NCBI RefSeq assembly: GCF_037392515.1
Contig: NC_090283.1
Location: forward strand, 13,956,501-14,020,500
Direction of reading: 5' to 3'
Length of the DNA stretch: 64,000 nucleotides
From: Haliotis asinina
Lineage: Eukaryota > Mollusca > Gastropoda > Lepetellida > Haliotidae
The notes under the pieces: generated by a model
The model's database searches: none
What the model saw: the letters and a program-made list of their open reading frames with translations, nothing else
What the model was told of the DNA's origin: nothing
Made by a program: the position numbers and the translations under genes
Part shown: positions 35,845 to 47,300 of the stretch, piece by piece
How positions within the stretch are numbered: position 1 is the first letter of the stretch
Layout of the letters: each line of letters starts with the position of its first letter

Positions 35845-36405
35845 GTTGTTGCTTCAGGTAAGGGAAAAAGTTGCTAGCTCAGGAGAGGAAACAATTAACT
35901 GGTTCAATCAGGTTACAAATTGTTGGATGAAGTGTGGAACAAAATTATTATTCAAAGATAAAACAAAGGAAGGAAGGAAAATAATTTGCTGGATCAGTTG
36001 GGTAAACAATTTGTTAGTCCGAGAAGGTAAGCAATATGTTTGTTCAAGCGGGTAAAAATAGTTGCGGTTCGAGTGTGGAAACAAGTTGCTGATTCTAGTG
36101 TGGAAACAAATCGAGGTGACAAACACGTGGCTGGTTCGAGCAGGCAAACCCGTTACAGGTTCGCATGGTAAACAAGTTGCTGGTTCGAGTGAGTTGCTGC
36201 TTCAAGTGGGTAAACCATTTGCTGGTTCAGTAGTGTAAACAAGTTGCTGGTTCGAGTGTGGAAAAAGTTGTTGCTTGAAGTCGGTAAACAAGTTGCAGGT
36301 TTGAGTGGCTAAACAACTTCTTAATTCCTTCGGGTTTAGATACAAGTTGCTGGTTCGAGTGGGTAAACATGTGGGTAAACGAGGTGCTGGTTTCTGAAAG
36401 TTTGA
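35845..36405 (+). repeat. 25-bp minisatellite, about 22 units
   Basis: The unit is GTTGCTGGTTCGAGTGGGTA plus AACAA, better conserved in the right half. Units in the left half are strongly diverged. Open frames on both strands follow the repeat. Confidence 0.88.
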
Positions 36406-36594
36406 CAAGAAAGGTACCTGTTCAAAGGAGCTGTCAGTCACCCTTTCAAAGGAGAAACAAGTTGTTGGACCAAACAGTAATATTGTTCTTAATTTCTGAA
36501 TGCTTGTTCCACCTTCCTGTTATTACTGATTTTGTAACATACAACATTCAGCAATCATGTTGATGTATCGGGTCGCACAATGAAAAGTTTCCAG

Positions 36595-36672
36595 GTTACG
36601 ATACGTCAACACAACATACAACACAAATTTCGTCAACACAACACAAATTTCGTCAACACAACACACAGTTGC
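36595..36672 (+). repeat. Short CGTCAACACAACACAAATTT repeats
   Basis: CAACACAACACAAATTTCGT recurs two to three times in tandem with a period of about 28 bases. Confidence 0.75.
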
Positions 36673-36859
36673 ATTGCGGCAACTTTCAACCACCACACTC
36701 GTAGAGAACGATAATTACTGTGCAGGGCTTTTATCTCTTCATTGATAGGTTGCCGATCATTTTACAGGATATGCCGAGTCGTCGACCTACTGCAATATTC
36801 ATCCGTAAGACCTGATTGACCTAACAAGATCTACTTCCTGGTTCTATTGGCATGGCTCC

Positions 36860-36953
36860 GTGACGCCCCGCGATATATAGACACACACAAATATCTCTTA
36901 ACCTCGGCATTGCTCTTGCACATGCCAAACTGGGCGCGCCTTCACAGCATAAG
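36860..36953 (+). promoter_or_regulatory. Possible TATA promoter and non-coding leader exon
   Basis: A TATA-like element (GATATATAG, about 36872-36880) follows a GC-rich stretch. About 75 bases later lies AAG|GTAAGAT at 36951-36960, a good donor site. A leader exon of roughly 50 bases could start near 36905 and splice to 41161 or to another acceptor before the chitin synthase ATG. This is inference from motifs alone; no transcript evidence is available. Confidence 0.22.
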
Positions 36954-37454
36954 GTAAGATCGTATGATTGTTTCACCACCCCATTTAAATGGTCGAGTGG
37001 AGTAGGGCAGAGACTTGATCTGCTGTTCGTCTGTCATATTCAGAGTGTAGTTACACGGGGGTAGGGACTGAGAACTCTACCTCATCGGAATTACCTGCAC
37101 TGGAATGTGTTACTTGACCGTACCCTGTGAGAGGTATTTATTACTTCAGGGTGTCGTTTAATATCAATTTTACATGTACACTGAGCAGCAAAAGAAACGC
37201 AAAGTTTCGCAAAAAGGAAATCTTATAAAAGTAAACGTTTATGTTTATTTTCTGTGTAAAACCTTGACAAAAAGAGTTGCGTTCTTTTTCCTGTACACTA
37301 ATATTACTGGCGTGATGTTCAAAACCACCTCACTCACTCAGTGCCATAAGTCTTACCCGGATATCCTGCTATTATCATTGGGGTTTGTTTGTTTGTTCGT
37401 TCAAAGCCACTCTCAGTATTACTGTAGGCAAGTGACGACGAACTGTAATGAACG

Positions 37455-37568
37455 AGTTTAATTTTATGCCGCCTTTAGCAATATTCAAGCAATATCACGA
37501 CCGGGGACATTGTACTCATGTGGGGAAGCGAACGAGCGAAGGCTTTAACCACTTGGCTACTATATACC
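37455..37568 (-). mobile_element. SINE family B copy
   Basis: TTATGCCGCCTTTAGCAATA, TCACGACCGGGGACATTGTA and GCGAAGGCTTTAACCACTTG are the reverse complement of the family B consensus; the B-box part is altered. Confidence 0.8.
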
Positions 37569-37954
37569 CTCATCCCCACCTGTAAATATTCGTGACAATC
37601 CAGTAACTGACACCGCGGTTTTGGTGTCATAAGCGAATGCTTTCACCGTTGGACTTTCACCCCTTTGTGGACGAGCGAAGTCGCAAGGGTGAATATTGTG
37701 TTGTGGTACAGCCGTATGAAAAGTAGATACAAACGTGAAATGGTCAAATGGTGCTCGAGCTTAACTCATGTCTTTGGTAAGGTGACGCGCACTTCAACAA
37801 GTGAGTTTGATTTCGTACACGTAAATCGTACCTGACTTCCATTGTGACCACCCTATCCACAGTTTTTACAGTATTACTCCACATCTTGAAAGTAACATAT
37901 TGCGATATGATTAGTAAAATGACACATGACGTGACATACATTAAAGGTGATAGA

Positions 37955-38072
37955 TTAGGGTTTTATGCAATATGGCAACAATATCACCACATTGAACACC
38001 AGAAATGGACTTCACACAATGTGCCCATGTAGAGAATCGAACCTGGGTCTTTGGCATGAACTCCGAACACTG
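37955..38072 (-). mobile_element. SINE family B copy
   Basis: CAGAAATGGACTTCACACAA, TGTGCCCATGTAGAGAATCG and AACCTGGGTCTTTGGC match the reverse complement of family B, including the B-box-like segment. Confidence 0.8.
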
Positions 38073-38079
38073 AACAACA

Positions 38080-38710
38080 CAAACGCACCATACAAGACAA
38101 AAATACCATGACTAAATGACAAGAGTAGACAGGTTGATGTATAAGTATCCAGAAAATGTATCATTACACAGTTTCCCGTTCACCGGAATGGTGTTTACTG
38201 CATGGACGATAATAGAGCTGAACTTTGGTATGCTTTTCCTGTTTTATTTATTCGATTTCAAGATAACACGTCCATAACGATAACAGCATACCATTCCTAA
38301 ACACAGATCACAATACATCCAAATAAAGTATGTTTGTTCTTGGAGATGGAAATAAAGCGTCGCGTTAAGAGGAATGAATATCATGATCATGTTTAAAATA
38401 TTTGTAGATACCAACCGAAGTGGATGAAACAAAATATGCCACGTTGATTGATAGCAGTGTAGGATCATGAAGCCGATATCTAGGTTAACTTAGCCCGAGA
38501 CGTTTGCTCACCTCTTTCTTTGTGTGTAGACCAACATTCCGGAGTAGATATATTTAATGAGGTCTCTTGAAGCTTGGGCTATATCAAGGGACAACTGGAC
38601 ACGGATGGACGAGGTCTTGTGTTTCACCGACACTTGATACTCCCTTCAATCTGAGAGTTCACTAGACGGGATATGAGTGAGTTGTGGAGACAGCACTGTA
38701 ATGGGTTTTT
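38080..38710. other. No feature recognised
   Basis: No gene or repeat recognised between the two SINE copies. Confidence 0.5.
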
Positions 38711-38714
38711 TGGG

Positions 38715-38975
38715 ATGGGGTAGTAGTCTAGGCATTAAAGACGTCTCTTGTGACGTCGACGAATTAGGTTTGATTCCCGAAATGGGTAAAATTTGTGGAG
38801 TCCATTTCTGGTGTCTCCCCTCAGTCATTGAATTATCTCTTTGGTGTGAAAGCTAACATGACACTGAAAGTGTGGAGTCCAAGCATGTGCCAATTTACAC
38901 TCACTCACTCACACAATCATATCACTCACTCACTCACTCACTCACTCACTCACTCACTCACTCACTCACTCACTC
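38715..38975 (+). mobile_element. SINE family B copy, diverged, long (CTCA)n tail
   Basis: GGGGTAGTAGTCTAGGCATTA, TTTGATTCCCGAAATGGG, GTCCATTTCTGGTGTCTCCC. The tail at 38898-38974 holds about 15 ACTC units and gives a Ser-Leu-Thr-His frame. Confidence 0.75.
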
Positions 38976-38979
38976 GTCT

Positions 38980-39620
38980 GTTCCTCTTCGTAGGGCAAAG
39001 ACCGTCCAATACAGATCGTCAGATCCCCCTGGCTTCATTTGCGAAATATACCCTCTATGCATTTCAAACATAGAGGTAGTTATGAGAACGGGAAAGAAAA
39101 ACTGTAACAAAGAGACGGAGGTAAATACAGCATCACCTTGACTTACACCTTAAGGACATAACATGAAACTAATAGTCGGCAACTAATCCACTTGAACAAG
39201 CATCTCCATAATGACAATGTGAAATTATACCTCTAAGATTAAGGTTTTCCTTAAATAGAACTTCTGTGTGAGAAAGACTTAACGCCCTCATGGCTCAGTC
39301 AAGCGTGAACCACATACAAGGAGCGTCAGATTACGTTGTCACAAGTGACTGCGTTTCACCATTGGAAAGTTATACCCTTGCGCGTTTCACTCCGTTGAGA
39401 ATGAAAACATGTAAAGTATGCATAAGTCCTTTACTATAAACAGTTCACGATTTCTTTCCGTACACACAAAACACATCCCGGAAAAGTTGTGTAAATATAT
39501 GGGTGTCTACACTGATGGGGGTGATTGCTGCTTGTTTTGTAACGAGACGTTTTCTGCTGCTGAGGGTACCCCTGAGAACGGTTAGCAAATTGCCTGTTTG
39601 GATTTTAAACACAAACGACT
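38980..39620. other. No feature recognised
   Basis: No gene or repeat recognised. Confidence 0.5.
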
Positions 39621-39740
39621 ACGACCACGATGACGATGACGACGACGACGACGACGATGATGGTGGTGGTGATGATGATGATGATGATGATGATGGTGGT
39701 GTTGGTGGTGGAGGTGATGATGATGTAACGATGATGATGT
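39618..39740. repeat. GAC/GAT/GGT trinucleotide repeat
   Basis: An impure trinucleotide tract gives an Asp/Gly-rich frame that is not a gene. Confidence 0.93.
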
Positions 39741-40249
39741 AGAAACTCGATTTCAACTCTCAACAACTCGCATTTGAGGTCATTAGGTTAACAGTCACGT
39801 CATCAACTAAACGGGTACCCATGAACAGATATATGATGAGCACACAGTCACGTCACCATGCCTTAGGTCCGTTTTCGAAAAAAAAAAAGAATCCCAGGAA
39901 ACAGGAAAAGCTAAAAAAAAAAATCTGCTTGTCGGTCATTCTTATGACCTTGATCACTTCAAGCTTGTACTTCCTGACCTCTCCACGTTGACTTGTGGCA
40001 ACTTCACACCAATGTACCTAGTACAGACAATCCGACCACCTAGTTCCTTGCAGCCGCCTCCCCAGTACCCTTACCGCCGTACACCACTTCTCCCCTATAC
40101 CACCCCCCCCTCCTCAATCACCATCCCCGAACGCCAATTTACAAATTACCTCACATCCATGTATCACACGTATATCAATCCCTTAACTGCATCGAGCCAC
40201 ATGCTGCGCCTATTGATAAACAGACAAATCCTTGCTATATAGCATTGAA

Positions 40250-40264
40250 TTACATACACACATA

Positions 40265-40346
<82 letters not shown>
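40250..40346. repeat. (AC)n then (ATAC)n microsatellite
   Basis: A dinucleotide tract passes into ACAT tetranucleotides; the Thr-His frame is an artefact. Confidence 0.96.
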
Positions 40347-40347
<1 letters not shown>

Positions 40348-40699
40348 CAATATATATGTTATACTTCAAGCCAAGCTCATTCAACGATTATCATTTGTGT
40401 ATGTAAATCCACTTTCGTGTCAAAGTTCAGAAACGTCAATTTGAAACGACTTCACAGAGGACTCTGATATGAATCGTGTCGGTGAAGTAACAGTGAGCGA
40501 CAGCTCGTCATGCTCAAGCAATGGAACGCGACATCCGGGTTATCAGAGCGACGAATTTGTACAGATAACACAATATGGACCTAAACAACTCCTCTGTTAT
40601 CAGATGTCAGTTTACATGGTTGTCAGTTCTTGGAAAAGCTCACTCCTGAGCGGAGAGTCATATATGTGAAACAGTGTTAGTGGCTGGCTGCGACTATCC

Positions 40700-40930
40700 T
40701 GGGTGCAATCGGGTGGTGTCCGTGGGAGACAATAGTCAGTTCTTTGGAACAGTCTGTCGGTTTCGTGTGTTCTGGGTTCAGTTAGGCGTGTCCATTGGAA
40801 ACAATCGAGATTTGTTCTTAATTGGAACAGCCTTACCGGCCGCGCCTGTCGCAGTTACAATCGGGCGCTGTCCGAGGGAGACAAGAGTGTTATTTGGAAC
40901 AGCCGGACGCTTGCCTCTGTCCCTGGGTAT
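40700..40930 (+). repeat. Diverged ~75-bp repeat upstream of chitin synthase
   Basis: GTGTCCGTGGGAGACAAT, GTGTCCATTGGAAACAAT and CTGTCCGAGGGAGACAAG begin three units near 40714, 40787 and 40867, each followed by TTGGAACAG. A 142-codon frame (40674-41102) runs through them and matches no protein I know. The block lies just before the first coding exon. Confidence 0.65.
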
Positions 40931-41260
40931 CCATGGGTATATGCTATTTGAGGGTGGAGTCAATCTGTGGACCTACCCGGGGTGTGATCGGATAAAGTGC
41001 TTGTCGTGTCACAGGGTTTGTCGTGTCACAGACAGTTTGTATCGTCTTTGTGTTTATGCTCCAATGATTAATGTCTTTGAGTTAATAGTTGCATGTAATT
41101 AGTCATGTGTGAGTGCTTTGTTTAATGTTTGTGTTAATGTACTTGTGTTTGGATTCATTAGGTACCTGACGACCTGTGCTGGGATAACCAAGGGAAACTT
41201 CAGAGTAATACCTGATGATGTAGAGTTGGTGGTTTGAGACGCTACATCACATCCGTTACC

Positions 41261-41370
41261 ATGGCAACGGGAACAGACAATCCCGGGTATGTAAGCGAGG
41301 AGGCTGACACCGTCAACAGGGTTTCATCGTATGATAATAACGTTCACAGCGGTCGTAGGACCTCCCCCAT
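41261..41370 (+). CDS. Chitin synthase coding exon 1 (start)
   Basis: This exon encodes residues 1-36 plus two bases of codon 37, beginning MATGTDNPGY. The ATG sits in a strong Kozak context (ACCATGG). An in-frame TGA at 41216-41218 blocks extension of the frame upstream. The donor is AT|GTAAGT and the intron phase is 2, which matches the acceptor of the next exon. The segment is polar and Ser/Thr/Arg-rich with no signal peptide, as expected for the cytoplasmic N-terminus. A possible leader acceptor (ATTAG|GTACC) lies at 41160/41161, so the 5' UTR may be spliced. The exon was too short for an ordinary open-frame scan; joining it restores a continuous frame. Confidence 0.8.
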
Positions 41371-44282
41371 GTAAGTAATTTACGACTGTCATAGTTGAGA
41401 TGGAGGTGGAGCTGGCACTGTCCCAAATAGCCCTTGCAGCACTCGATGTAATTCAAGTACTGGCCACAGCACAATGCATTTCCTGATTAGAACAGAGTGC
41501 ATTACATCATGTTAGATTAGATAATGTTAGCTTAGCTTAGCTTTGTACGAAGGTGTGATAAGGTAAAATAAGCCAATGTAAGCTAAGCTGAGCTAAGCTA
41601 GGTTGCATAAAGTTAAGGTAAGGTAAGGTAAGGTAAGGTAAGGTAAGGTAAGGTAAGGTAAGGTAAGGTAAGGTAAGGTAAGGTAAGGTAAGGTAAGGTA
41701 AGGTAAGGTAAGGTAAGGTAAGGTAAGGTAAGGTAAGGTAAGGTAAGGTAAGATATTCTTAACTAATCTAAAGCATGTTAAGGTAAGAAAAGAATCGGTA
41801 TGGTTTGGTTAGGTCAGCTTAACTTCTCTTAATTTAAGCAATTTCAGATGAAGTCATACCCTTTCATGTGTAAGTAGCTTAGCTTTGCTTGCTTTAATAA
41901 GCCTCCGCTCATACACACAGCCACATTGTGATGTAGGGTTTGATGAAGATATACTTGCGTGTATACTATATTACATACATGCGTGGCTAATGGCTAATTA
42001 CCAAATGCCGCACAATAAACATGTAAATGTATTCAATTAATCAAATATAAAGTCGTATGCGCAAGAATAGCTGAAGTACTTTTACAATTCGCTGTCAGAT
42101 TCACCGATTTCAAAACAGTGAGCTCACGAGGACCATGCCCCTTTGGTTAAAAAATGTAGATCCGTCTAACATAAATATTTTACAAACATATATCAAGCCT
42201 TAAAACAACATCCAAAAATAATTTATGGTAAATGAATGTTCAGTCTGGAAGGGGGTTTCGCAACATTGCATCACAAGCAAAGTTTATAACAAATAATCGA
42301 TGGTCATTTTCGATTATTTTCAGAGAGAAAGCCAAGCCATGGGATATATTCCAAGAAGATGCCAAGACGAGCCTGTCAACTTCCTCGGAATACGAAATAT
42401 GGAAGACCATCAACGCCATCGTCAAATTGTTTACGTACATCGTTTTCATTGGTCTTATTCTCGGTTCGTCCGTGATGTCCAAACTTTGCATATTCTATAT
42501 GACGTACCATCTACCCATCCATGATCATTTTATACTTGGCAAAGAACAAATCAAAGACAACAATACGGCTCATAATGGGAACAACAGGGTACGGTTCCTG
42601 TTGAAACAGAAGGACCTGATTGTAGACATGAAATGGGTGTGGTCACTTATTCTCGTCATGTGGGCCCCCTATGTATTCACGGCGATGTCGTGCACGTGGA
42701 GGATGATCACAAAACAGAACAAATCGGTGCAAGTACTACCTGTCATTGTGGTGAGTGATACTGGAAAACATACTCAGAAATCATGTTTCATAGTACCGTG
42801 AAGAACCTATGTTAGAATTGATGTTCACACCGATTGTCTGTAAAGAGGAGCCATTTATGAATATTGGTGTCACACTTAAACTGTAGCCTGGGGAGTTGGG
42901 ATTTGTATTTAAAAATATGTTAGCGGTTAAATATCAACCCAGAGGCATCGCAAACAGCGTTAACTGGCACGCCCTCGTGCTTATCTGACTACCTACAGAT
43001 ATTCATATGGATTGATTTTATTACTAACTTTTGTCGCCAGACGGTAGTACAATGCAACCCACGACAGAGAGTCCTGAAAACGTTTTCTGAAATAGCATTT
43101 ATAAATATTCTATTATGTTATTCTCTCAAGAGAAAAGAAAGAATGACGTTTAGTATATTTCTTAGCCAAGATTACCATTTTGTACATTATCTCTACGAGG
43201 GGATGTCATTAAGTTTTGAGCCTTGCATCGAAAAACACAAAATATTAGTCCCCGTGAGTCAAGACATCTTTTCTGCCAGTCGCTGATGAAATCTCTGTAA
43301 AAGGCGCCATTTTGGTCCTCAAACCAAGCCTCAGTAGCAGCAATAAGCTCATTATCATCCTGAAATCTACGACCACACAGGTGTTTCTTGAGATTTGGGA
43401 ACAGATGGTAGAGTAGGGGCGGGGGGGATGCGGCAAGTTTTCGTACCCGCATTCCTGGACAGCAGCAGCTGCAACACGAGAGGTGTGTACTGGAGCATTG
43501 TCTTGATGTAGAAGAATACCACGTCTGATCTTGCCCCGGCGCTTCTCCTACATTGACTGTCGCACTTGCCTTAACGAGTTAGCGTAATATTCCCCATTCA
43601 TTGTCTCTTCCTTTTGGTAAGTAATCTATGTAGATGACGCCTTTGCTATCCCAGATGACTGTCGCCATTACCTTCTGCACTGATCTGGAGGCTTTGAACT
43701 TTTTGGTCCTGGGAGAAGTGACATGTTTCCATTCCATGGATTCTTGTTTGCTCTCAGGATCATAGTAGTGGATCCAGGTTTCATCACAGGTTACTAGCCT
43801 AAAGTGAAAATCTTCTGGATTCTTGTTGTATCTGGTTAGCATGGAGTTGCTTATGGTGACCCTTGTTTGCTTCATTTCATCTGTCAGCATTCTTGGCACC
43901 CATCTTGCACACACCTTAGACGTGACGAGATGTTCATGAAGAATTGTCTCGATGGATCCGTGTGAAATGCCTGTGGTCTCCTCTATCTCGTGGAGTGTGA
44001 TTCGACTATTTTCCAGCACAAGTCTATGCACTCTGTCAATGTTTTCCTGACTAGTGCTTGCTGTTGGGCGACCTGGACGGGGGTCATCTTCAAGACTCTC
44101 TCTACCATGTTTAAATTCATTGACCCATCGTTTGATGGTAGCAGATGAAGGGGAGGACTTCCCATAAACTGCTGAAAGCCTTTCTTCAATGTTCTTCGCC
44201 GAGTTTCCTTCAAGAACTAAAAACTTAATTACTGCTCTATACTCAATTTTATTCATTTTCCCTGCCGTGGTGTGCGTGTGTG

Positions 44283-44379
<97 letters not shown>

Positions 44380-47300
44380 CTGTCAATGTGAGCTGTTCCA
44401 TAACTTCTGAGAGTAGGATACCCAAACTCATATATCACATCAGCTACACCCCAAGGTTCAATGTCGTACCATAGGCTGTAACATCTGGGTATGAAAAATG
44501 CTCAAGGCTCAAAACGTATTGACATCCCCTCGTATGCGTGATCTACGTTACTAATGAATTAACAAAGTCTAGAACACGCAAATACCTTGTTAAAATCTCA
44601 AAATGATGTGAAATAGCTCAAAAAGTAATGAGGAAAATGTGTTAAAGCTAAACAGCAGGTTACTCCAGATTCCTTTACAATAAAAACATAATTAAAGTTT
44701 ATATCGTTTCGTTCTTTTAAGGGCGTAACCTACCTGACCTACATATAACAATATTTAACATAAAATACTGGACGTAACCGACATAGCGAGGCAGATGCTT
44801 CAAGAGGATACAGCAAATTGCAGTAATATGTCACAGATGATACAAAAAGAACAAGACAAAAATCCCTGTGATGCAATGTACGAGATGACATGTGATCTAC
44901 TTGGCAGCGAAAATACATTCTTTTCTTATAGAACTAATACCTATCGCTAATACAATACGCACTATATAAAATCCAGCTAATGACTTAATCAATGCATTTG
45001 CTAGGTTATGTTTCTAAGGCGTCTTGACCTTGGTAACGAAATTACATTAAAGTGAACATTCTTAACCTAATCGGACTCCCTCTAACAATGCTATCCTTCG
45101 ATACCTTTCCATGGCATCTATAGGTTTTGTTTCATCAATACATAATATTCATTTGTTTGTAATAAGTTATGATAATAAGTGTATTATGATAATAAGTGTA
45201 TTATGATAATAAGTGTATTATGAGCTACAGAGCTATCATACAATGAGGGGTAACAGAGATTACCAAAAATGTTACATTTTCCGAAGTTCTTCATTATCCC
45301 CATCTGTGCCCTTTTCAAGAAGAACACTGTATTGATTTGTGGTCAATAGTAGCTGAGATTATGCAAAAGGCAAAGTTTTATTCCATATTTGTTTCATGTA
45401 ACATTATGATGATTGAAACTAAATGGTAAGGTAGATTGCAGATGGTAGTAACGTGGATTCCATGATTTTTGTTTTCAACGAGACATCTATGAGATTTATT
45501 TTTCCAAAGTTACAAGCTGTATCCCACCAACTGTCCCTGGTTCTGATGGAGAGTGTTGTACTTATAAAAAAGGGGAACATCAACCTTACTGTAATTACAT
45601 TTATGTGTTCTTAGTCTGTGTTATTCGATTTGTCACACAAATCAGGTAGATTACAAAACAAAGTCTGAAGATGCCTGCATTTGTTATAAGACTGAAACGG
45701 GCCAGGGGAGTGTTCCCTATTCGTGATTTGTGCACACAGTGTTCCATGAGTTGTTACCAGTTAAAACTTATTCAAAGAAAGTCAAGACTTCGTTTTCCAT
45801 AAAATATACTTTGGCTATTGGTTCCACTCTACAGAGGATTGGTGTTCAGCTACACGCACTTGCACTAAAAGGCGACTATCGTTATCGGGTGGTCAGCCTC
45901 GGTGACTGGGAAAGAATCAGTGATCATGCGGACAATGGTCACGACTGATGGGTGAAATAACAGACACAGGCAGCTATTGATTGTTTGATCGGCATTTTAG
46001 GTGTCAGTAACGAAGCAACCAACTTATTGGGTAACTCATGACGCGCTGCAAGTACGCACTTACACGTTTATTTTTAAATACTTGAACACTTCTGGTCAAA
46101 TATCAGTGTCTTGTGAGATTGAGATCCGGATTACAACTGGCCTTCAGCAATTTATACTTTATGCGTATCAGCTGACACATGTCAGTGTAATCCAGTTACG
46201 TAGACCGGTGTTCATCCTGCTGACCACTGGATTGTCTGATCCAGATTTGATTATTTGCAGGCCGCGACTATTTACCTGGAATAGTGTTGGGTGAGTCGTT
46301 AATGAAATTGTAAGTGCAAGCTCCTTAAAGGACAAGAACTACACTGTACTGCTGTGGTAATCCCGTTTGTTTCCATACAAATATAACTGGTACCGATGAT
46401 GTCTTTCTATCTCCAGGCAAGCCTCGTCGAGATCATTCACTCCATCGGCCTCTGCGTCTTTGTCTTCCTCGTCCTCCCAAACGTTGACCCGTTGCTCGGT
46501 TTTTTTGTGACGTTTAGCGTAGCTGTGATTCCTGCGATCTTCAGAATATTTGAAAGAAAGGAACAGAATGGCAATGCTGACACAGGAAATGACTCCACGC
46601 AATCAACAGCAATGAAGGTCGTGAAGGGAGTTTTGAACTGCGTCCTGGCAGTTGTACACATAACGACTGTTGCCCTGTGGGCACTGAGAACATACACCCA
46701 GCAAGACAACATCACAAACGCAATTCTACTTCCTGTCAGCCTCGTTCTGATATCGGTCACGTGGTGGGAGAACTACGTGAGTGGAATCAAAGGTTTGGCT
46801 ACAATACGACGTAACATCCGTGAACAGAGGGTGAAGATTGATTTAATTACCTCCGTCATTAAAATAATTACTACACTTGTTGTTCCGGCTGTAATCTTTG
46901 CTCCTGGTGGCGATGACTGCGCCGCAACTTTTTTCCTTACAAAGAAGAATGCTACAGGATGCTCCATATATGGGACGATGACTCTTGAAGATGTTAGAGA
47001 TGCAACATCTTCATGCTCTGCGCAACTCCCTTTTCTGGTAGCTGCAGTGTGCATTCTGTGCAGCGCGGTGTGCTACGGCATGTCCAAGGCCTGCTGCAAG
47101 GTGCGTGCACAGATCCCGTGTTTTTCAGTCCCAATGTTGTTTTCGACGCCTGTTACGTTTGGTCTCATCCTGCTTTCCTACTCCGTCAGTAATATTAATG
47201 GACAGTTCCTGGGCTGCAGCTTCGAGTGGGTGCAACCAATTCCAGAGTTCTCAGACTTCCTGCTGCAGTTTACCGTGGATTACTGGATTCCGATCGGCGT

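Noticed and set aside
37160..37235. GAGCAGCAAAAGAAACGCAA resembling a Tc1-type terminus
   Set aside because: No matching inverted end or transposase fragment was found nearby, so the resemblance is not enough to call an element.
40674..41102. 142-codon frame just before the chitin synthase start
   Set aside because: It runs through a diverged 75-bp repeat, does not join exon 1 in frame and matches no known protein; the in-frame stop at 41216 also separates it from the ATG.
42232..42323. ATG at 42232 as the chitin synthase start
   Set aside because: A clear TTTTCAG acceptor at 42323/42324 fits the phase-2 donor of the 41261 exon; the residues before it have no membrane or family features.
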